Below, piece after piece: positions 22,438-24,903 of a stretch of DNA of 24,903 nucleotides (positions are counted from its first letter, which is position 1; every line of letters begins with the position of its first letter). Made by a program: the position numbers and the translations under genes. Origin of the DNA: Pseudomonadota bacterium (GTDB lineage: Bacteria > Pseudomonadota > Alphaproteobacteria > Rhizobiales > Hyphomicrobiaceae); the NCBI GenBank assembly GCA_023412745.1, contig JAEZBZ010000318.1, positions 1-24,903 of the forward strand, given 5' to 3'. Below the pieces are notes generated by a model. It made no database searches. It was not told the DNA's origin and saw nothing but the letters and a program-made list of their open reading frames with translations.

Positions 22438-23196
22438 TCAGCCACGCCCAACGAATGGCATCTTGGTTGCCATGATGGTCATGAACTGAACGTTGGCATC
22501 GAGTGGCAGGCCCGCCATGTAGGCGACTGCGCTGCCGACATGCTCGACATCCATCACAGCTTCCGGCGCCGTGGTACCGTTTGCCTGCGGCACGCCAGCC
22601 TTCATGCGGCCGCCCATCGCCGTATCGGCGTTGCCGACGTCGATCTGGCTGCAGGCGATGTCATGCTTGCGGCCATCCAGCGAGATGCACTTGGTCAGGC
22701 CGGTGATCGCATGTTTCGTCGATGTGTAAGCGACCGAGTTCGGCCGCGGCGCATGGGCCGAGATCGAACCGTTGTTAATGATGCGGCCGCCCTTTGGGCT
22801 CTGCGCCTTCATGATGCGGATGGCTTCCTGCGCGCACAGGAACGAGCCGGTCAGGTTGACGTCAACCACCTGCTTCCACTGCTCGACGCTGAGATCTTCC
22901 ATCGGCATCGCGGGCGCGCCCATGCCGGCATTATTGAACAGCACGTCGAGCCGGCCGAATTCCTTAACGCAGGCCTCGAAGCAAGCCTTGATCGAGGCGG
23001 CATCGGACACATCCGTCGATACGGCCAGCATACGACCGCCACCGGCCTTGGCCAGCGCTGCGGTCTTGTCGAGTTCTTCCTTGCGGCGGCCGGCGAGAAC
23101 GACATCAAAACCATTCGCCTGAAGTGCCAGCGCCGCGGCCCGGCCGATTCCACTGCCCGCCCCCGTGATCAGGGCGACCTTGTTCGTGCTCGTCAT
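22438..23196 (-). CDS. Short-chain dehydrogenase/reductase (SDR)
   Basis: 252 residues, a classical SDR. It has the cofactor glycine motif TGAGSGIG (11-18), NNAG (88-91) and a complete active site N114, S144, Y157, K161 (YTSTK). R37 and R38 after the second beta-strand suggest NADP(H) over NAD(H). Substrate is unknown. A GAGAGGA site lies ten bases upstream of the ATG. It is the same strand as luxI and purA; about 103 bp separates it from the luxI stop, so it may be part of the same transcript or have its own promoter. Confidence 0.93.
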   Translation of the reverse strand: MTSTNKVALITGAGSGIGRAAALALQANGFDVVLAGRRKEELDKTAALAKAGGGRMLAVSTDVSDAASIKACFEACVKEFGRLDVLFNNAGMGAPAMPMEDLSVEQWKQVVDVNLTGSFLCAQEAIRIMKAQSPKGGRIINNGSISAHAPRPNSVAYTSTKHAITGLTKCISLDGRKHDIACSQIDVGNADTAMGGRMKAGVPQANGTTAPEAVMDVEHVGSAVAYMAGLPLDANVQFMTIMATKMPFVGRG

Positions 23197-23299
23197 GATT
23201 TGGCGTTCCTCTCTCGCGGATCCCTGCGTTTGGGACGTTTCGTTAGCGCGTACTTCAGAAATGGCGGGGCGTCCAGTGTTCCGCGGGGGCTGGCCGGGA

Positions 23300-24055
23300 T
23301 CAGGACAGCCTCATCGGGTACGGCTTGGTGGTAATCGCCGGACGCGTAATACTGCGCTTGATCAGAAGATTGCAGGCAATCCCCGCCTCCTCGCGCGTAA
23401 GCTTCAGAGCAACTTCGGTGACATCGACCGTCGCCACCACTATCGATAGGCCACGATAAACCTCCGGCAACGCCAGCGGCACCGGATTCCAGCCATGCGC
23501 GAGGAACGTCGGCAACATAGCCATAGGCATCATCAAGGTCAGCAGGTCGATATCTTCATCGAGGCAATATTCCAGCACCGCGCAGCGTAGCGACGCCCGC
23601 ACGAAGTTCAGCGGCTTTCCCTCGCGCCTGTCCCGGACAACGACCATGCGGGAAAAATGGAAGGTGGTCGGGGCGCGGGGCACGTCATAGCCGCCGGCCA
23701 GATCGACATATTCCTTCAATGGCATCTTGCGCACGGTCGGCAGAAGCCGGACACTGCCAACCAACCGCTCGCTGTGATCCTCGAAAGCCAGGAAGTAGAT
23801 CGCGTCGTCGGCGTCGTATTCGTCGGTCTCCCGGCCCGAACTCTGACTAGGCAGGAAATCGTTCTCGACCGAAAAATATTGATGCCGCAGGCGGAAGCTC
23901 TCTTCCAGGCCGCGCCGGTAAAAGCCCTTGTTTTCGGCAGTGACAACATGGACAGAACAAGGCGCCGACGGCTCGGATAGCCCCTGCCGCCAGCCATTTA
24001 CCTCTTCAGAGCCCTGCCCCCAGGCTTGCGCAGACCTTCGATTGGCTTGTGCCAT
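23300..24055 (-). CDS. LuxI-type acyl-homoserine-lactone synthase, divergent
   Basis: 251 residues from an ATG with an AAGGGAG site six bases before it, 19 bp after the luxR-like stop; the open frame to 24202 overlaps luxR and is not used. Autoinducer-synthase residues are present: R57 and F61 (RHQYF), E76, D78 and D81 (ETDEYD), R103 (GSVRLLPT) and R136 (FSRM). Two normally conserved positions differ: the tryptophan after the first block is F67, and the glutamate of WE-x-SR is H133. An N-terminal extension of about 35 residues precedes the usual start. It should make an acyl-homoserine lactone from S-adenosylmethionine and an acyl-ACP or acyl-CoA; the acyl group is unknown. The altered residues make an atypical product or a related N-acyl amino acid possible. 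Confidence 0.82.
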   Translation of the reverse strand: MAQANRRSAQAWGQGSEEVNGWRQGLSEPSAPCSVHVVTAENKGFYRRGLEESFRLRHQYFSVENDFLPSQSSGRETDEYDADDAIYFLAFEDHSERLVGSVRLLPTVRKMPLKEYVDLAGGYDVPRAPTTFHFSRMVVVRDRREGKPLNFVRASLRCAVLEYCLDEDIDLLTLMMPMAMLPTFLAHGWNPVPLALPEVYRGLSIVVATVDVTEVALKLTREEAGIACNLLIKRSITRPAITTKPYPMRLS

Positions 24056-24074
24056 GTCGGGCTCCCTTCGGTCT

Positions 24075-24788
24075 CTAAAGATCGATCGCGCCGGCAAGCC
24101 GCGCCTTGCAAGCCGCCTGCAGCGCATCCGGCACTCCAAATGCCCGGCAGACGCCAGCCGCAACGCTTTCAATGGCCATTTTGGAAAGGCCGAGCACCTC
24201 ACTCATCATGCCGTAATCGCGGGTCAGCAAGCGAGAGGTCAAAACCGTCCGCTCGATCGCCGTCAACTCACGCGCGCACGTCCTGCTGCCATCCTGGCGG
24301 ATCGACCGGATGGCATGATGAGTATAGACGCACATCAGATGCAGCGCGCGGCGGTCTGAATCCTCGAGCCTCGCCTGGCTTCCCGCAAGACCTATGGCGC
24401 TTTGATCGCCGTTCGCGCCCAGGATCGGCACGACAAACCCGTCCGCGAGCCCGAACTCCGTGCTTTGATCCATCACCCGCTGCGCAGGCGACCCCTTGCA
24501 TCGATCCCAGTGCACGTCCGACCAGACAAACGGCTCGGTCGTACGGCGAGCGTGCCGCGCCAACGGATCATCGCGGTATAAGTATTTGCAGTAATAGTCG
24601 AAATACTCGCGCGGCCAATTGCACAGATGGACATTAGGCAAGCCGCGCTCGGGTAGTTCGGAAACGATCAAATAGTCGAAGCCGAATGTCCTGCCGAATT
24701 GAAGCAACAGTTCGCGCACCTCGAATTCATCGCCCAGGTCCGAGACCTGGTCGACAAAGTCCAGGGCGATCTTTGAAACGTCGCCCAT
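24075..24788 (-). CDS. LuxR-type quorum-sensing regulator with degenerate HTH
   Basis: 237 residues. The N-terminal autoinducer-binding domain (about 15-160) keeps the ligand-pocket residues: W58, Y62, D74, P75, W89 and the glycine of LADGF (G117). The C-terminal LuxR HTH (about 172-235) keeps E179 and L183, but the third near-invariant residue, glycine, is T189, and the recognition-helix region reads LSKMAIESVAAGVC instead of the usual IS-x-x-TV-x-x-HL pattern. DNA binding may therefore be altered or weak. It is the first gene of the luxR-luxI pair and so likely responds to the neighbour's product. The ATG directly follows a run of eight G that acts as ribosome-binding site. Confidence 0.85.
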   Translation of the reverse strand: MGDVSKIALDFVDQVSDLGDEFEVRELLLQFGRTFGFDYLIVSELPERGLPNVHLCNWPREYFDYYCKYLYRDDPLARHARRTTEPFVWSDVHWDRCKGSPAQRVMDQSTEFGLADGFVVPILGANGDQSAIGLAGSQARLEDSDRRALHLMCVYTHHAIRSIRQDGSRTCARELTAIERTVLTSRLLTRDYGMMSEVLGLSKMAIESVAAGVCRAFGVPDALQAACKARLAGAIDL

Positions 24789-24789
24789 T

Positions 24790-24797
24790 CCCCCCCC
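24790..24797 (-). repeat. Eight-base G homopolymer at the luxR ribosome-binding site
   Basis: On the minus strand eight G precede AATG, the start of the LuxR-type gene, and no other ribosome-binding site is present. Homopolymers of this length are prone to slippage, which would change the spacing or strength of the site without a frameshift. Next to it is an 11-bp palindrome CCGAA A TTCGG (24796-24806). Confidence 0.55.
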
Positions 24798-24817
24798 GAA
24801 ATTCGGACTACTTTAAC

Positions 24818-24861
24818 TTAAAGCTTAGCAAGCCGATGTGATGCAACACAAGCACATGTTG
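24818..24861 (-). promoter_or_regulatory. Candidate luxR promoter with lux-box-like dyad
   Basis: On the minus strand an 18-bp imperfect dyad (CAACATGTGCTTGTGTTG, 24861-24844) has 5-bp perfect arms and a central GC, the size and form of a lux box. Its right end overlaps a possible -35 element TTGCAT (24846-24841), and a weak -10 (TTTAAG) follows at about 18 bp. A further perfect palindrome CTTTAA C TTAAAG (24811-24823) covers the -10. Placement next to the -35 is where LuxR-type activators bind. The elements are weak matches individually. Confidence 0.4.
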
Positions 24862-24903
24862 GGCGCTGGACGGAGGGGCCGTCTTGGCCAAGCTTGCACA
24901 ATA

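Noticed and set aside
24056..24202. Longer start for the LuxI-type synthase
   Set aside because: It lies inside the LuxR-type gene and reads as a shadow (Arg/Cys-rich), whereas the ATG at 24055 has an excellent ribosome-binding site.
1..24903. CRISPR arrays, tRNA/rRNA genes, transposases, phage attachment sites
   Set aside because: Looked for on both strands by eye: no spaced direct repeats, no cloverleaf with a TTCGA-type arm, no transposase motifs and no target-site duplications were found.

Overview
The window looks like chromosomal DNA from a high-GC alphaproteobacterium, most likely of the Hyphomicrobiales (the Bradyrhizobium/Rhodopseudomonas/Xanthobacteraceae side). This rests on gene content and style rather than a marker gene: a DUF992-type secreted protein, an ELM1-family protein, a CoxMSL-like molybdenum hydroxylase operon, a cobalamin-riboswitch btu operon, a LuxR/LuxI pair, and frequent GTG/TTG starts. 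No rRNA, tRNA, insertion sequence, phage gene or CRISPR array was seen. Genes are tightly packed and most lie on the minus strand.

Layout. 1-1761: the end of a minus-strand transport operon, with an IclR regulator overlapping an SsuC/TauC-type ABC permease and the first codons of a further gene at the window edge. A divergent plus-strand gene (1884-2582) encodes a duplicated dimeric alpha/beta-barrel protein, and an IclR-box-like palindrome lies between the two. 2614-4778: a lower-GC patch with a 2-oxoglutarate/Fe(II) oxygenase and an ELM1-family protein, followed by about 300 bp without a recognisable gene. 4779-6439: divergent genes for a glyoxalase-fold (VOC) protein and a stand-alone FAD oxidoreductase of the type fused to SelD in other organisms. 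6511-10150: a three-subunit molybdenum hydroxylase operon (FAD, 2Fe-2S and Mo subunits, with overlapping ends) behind a region of CCTGAC repeats.

10330-10788 encodes a secreted DUF992 protein. 10802-17091 is one minus-strand unit: cobalamin riboswitch, btuB-like TonB-dependent receptor, btuF-like binding protein, btuC permease, btuD ATPase, then a patatin-like phospholipase. Together the btu genes form a complete outer- and inner-membrane vitamin B12 uptake route under B12 feedback. Upstream lie a 46-residue membrane protein and an MFS transporter. 18718-20939: a metallophosphoesterase, a Nudix hydrolase and a GNAT acetyltransferase. 20990-23196: purA, with a repetitive hairpin leader, and a short-chain dehydrogenase.

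23300-24903 holds the most interesting locus: a LuxR-type regulator followed 19 nt later by a LuxI-type acyl-homoserine-lactone synthase. Both proteins keep most of the family's signature residues but change specific ones (synthase W to F and E to H; regulator HTH glycine lost). The regulator's promoter region carries a lux-box-like dyad next to a possible -35 element, and its ribosome-binding site is a run of eight G.
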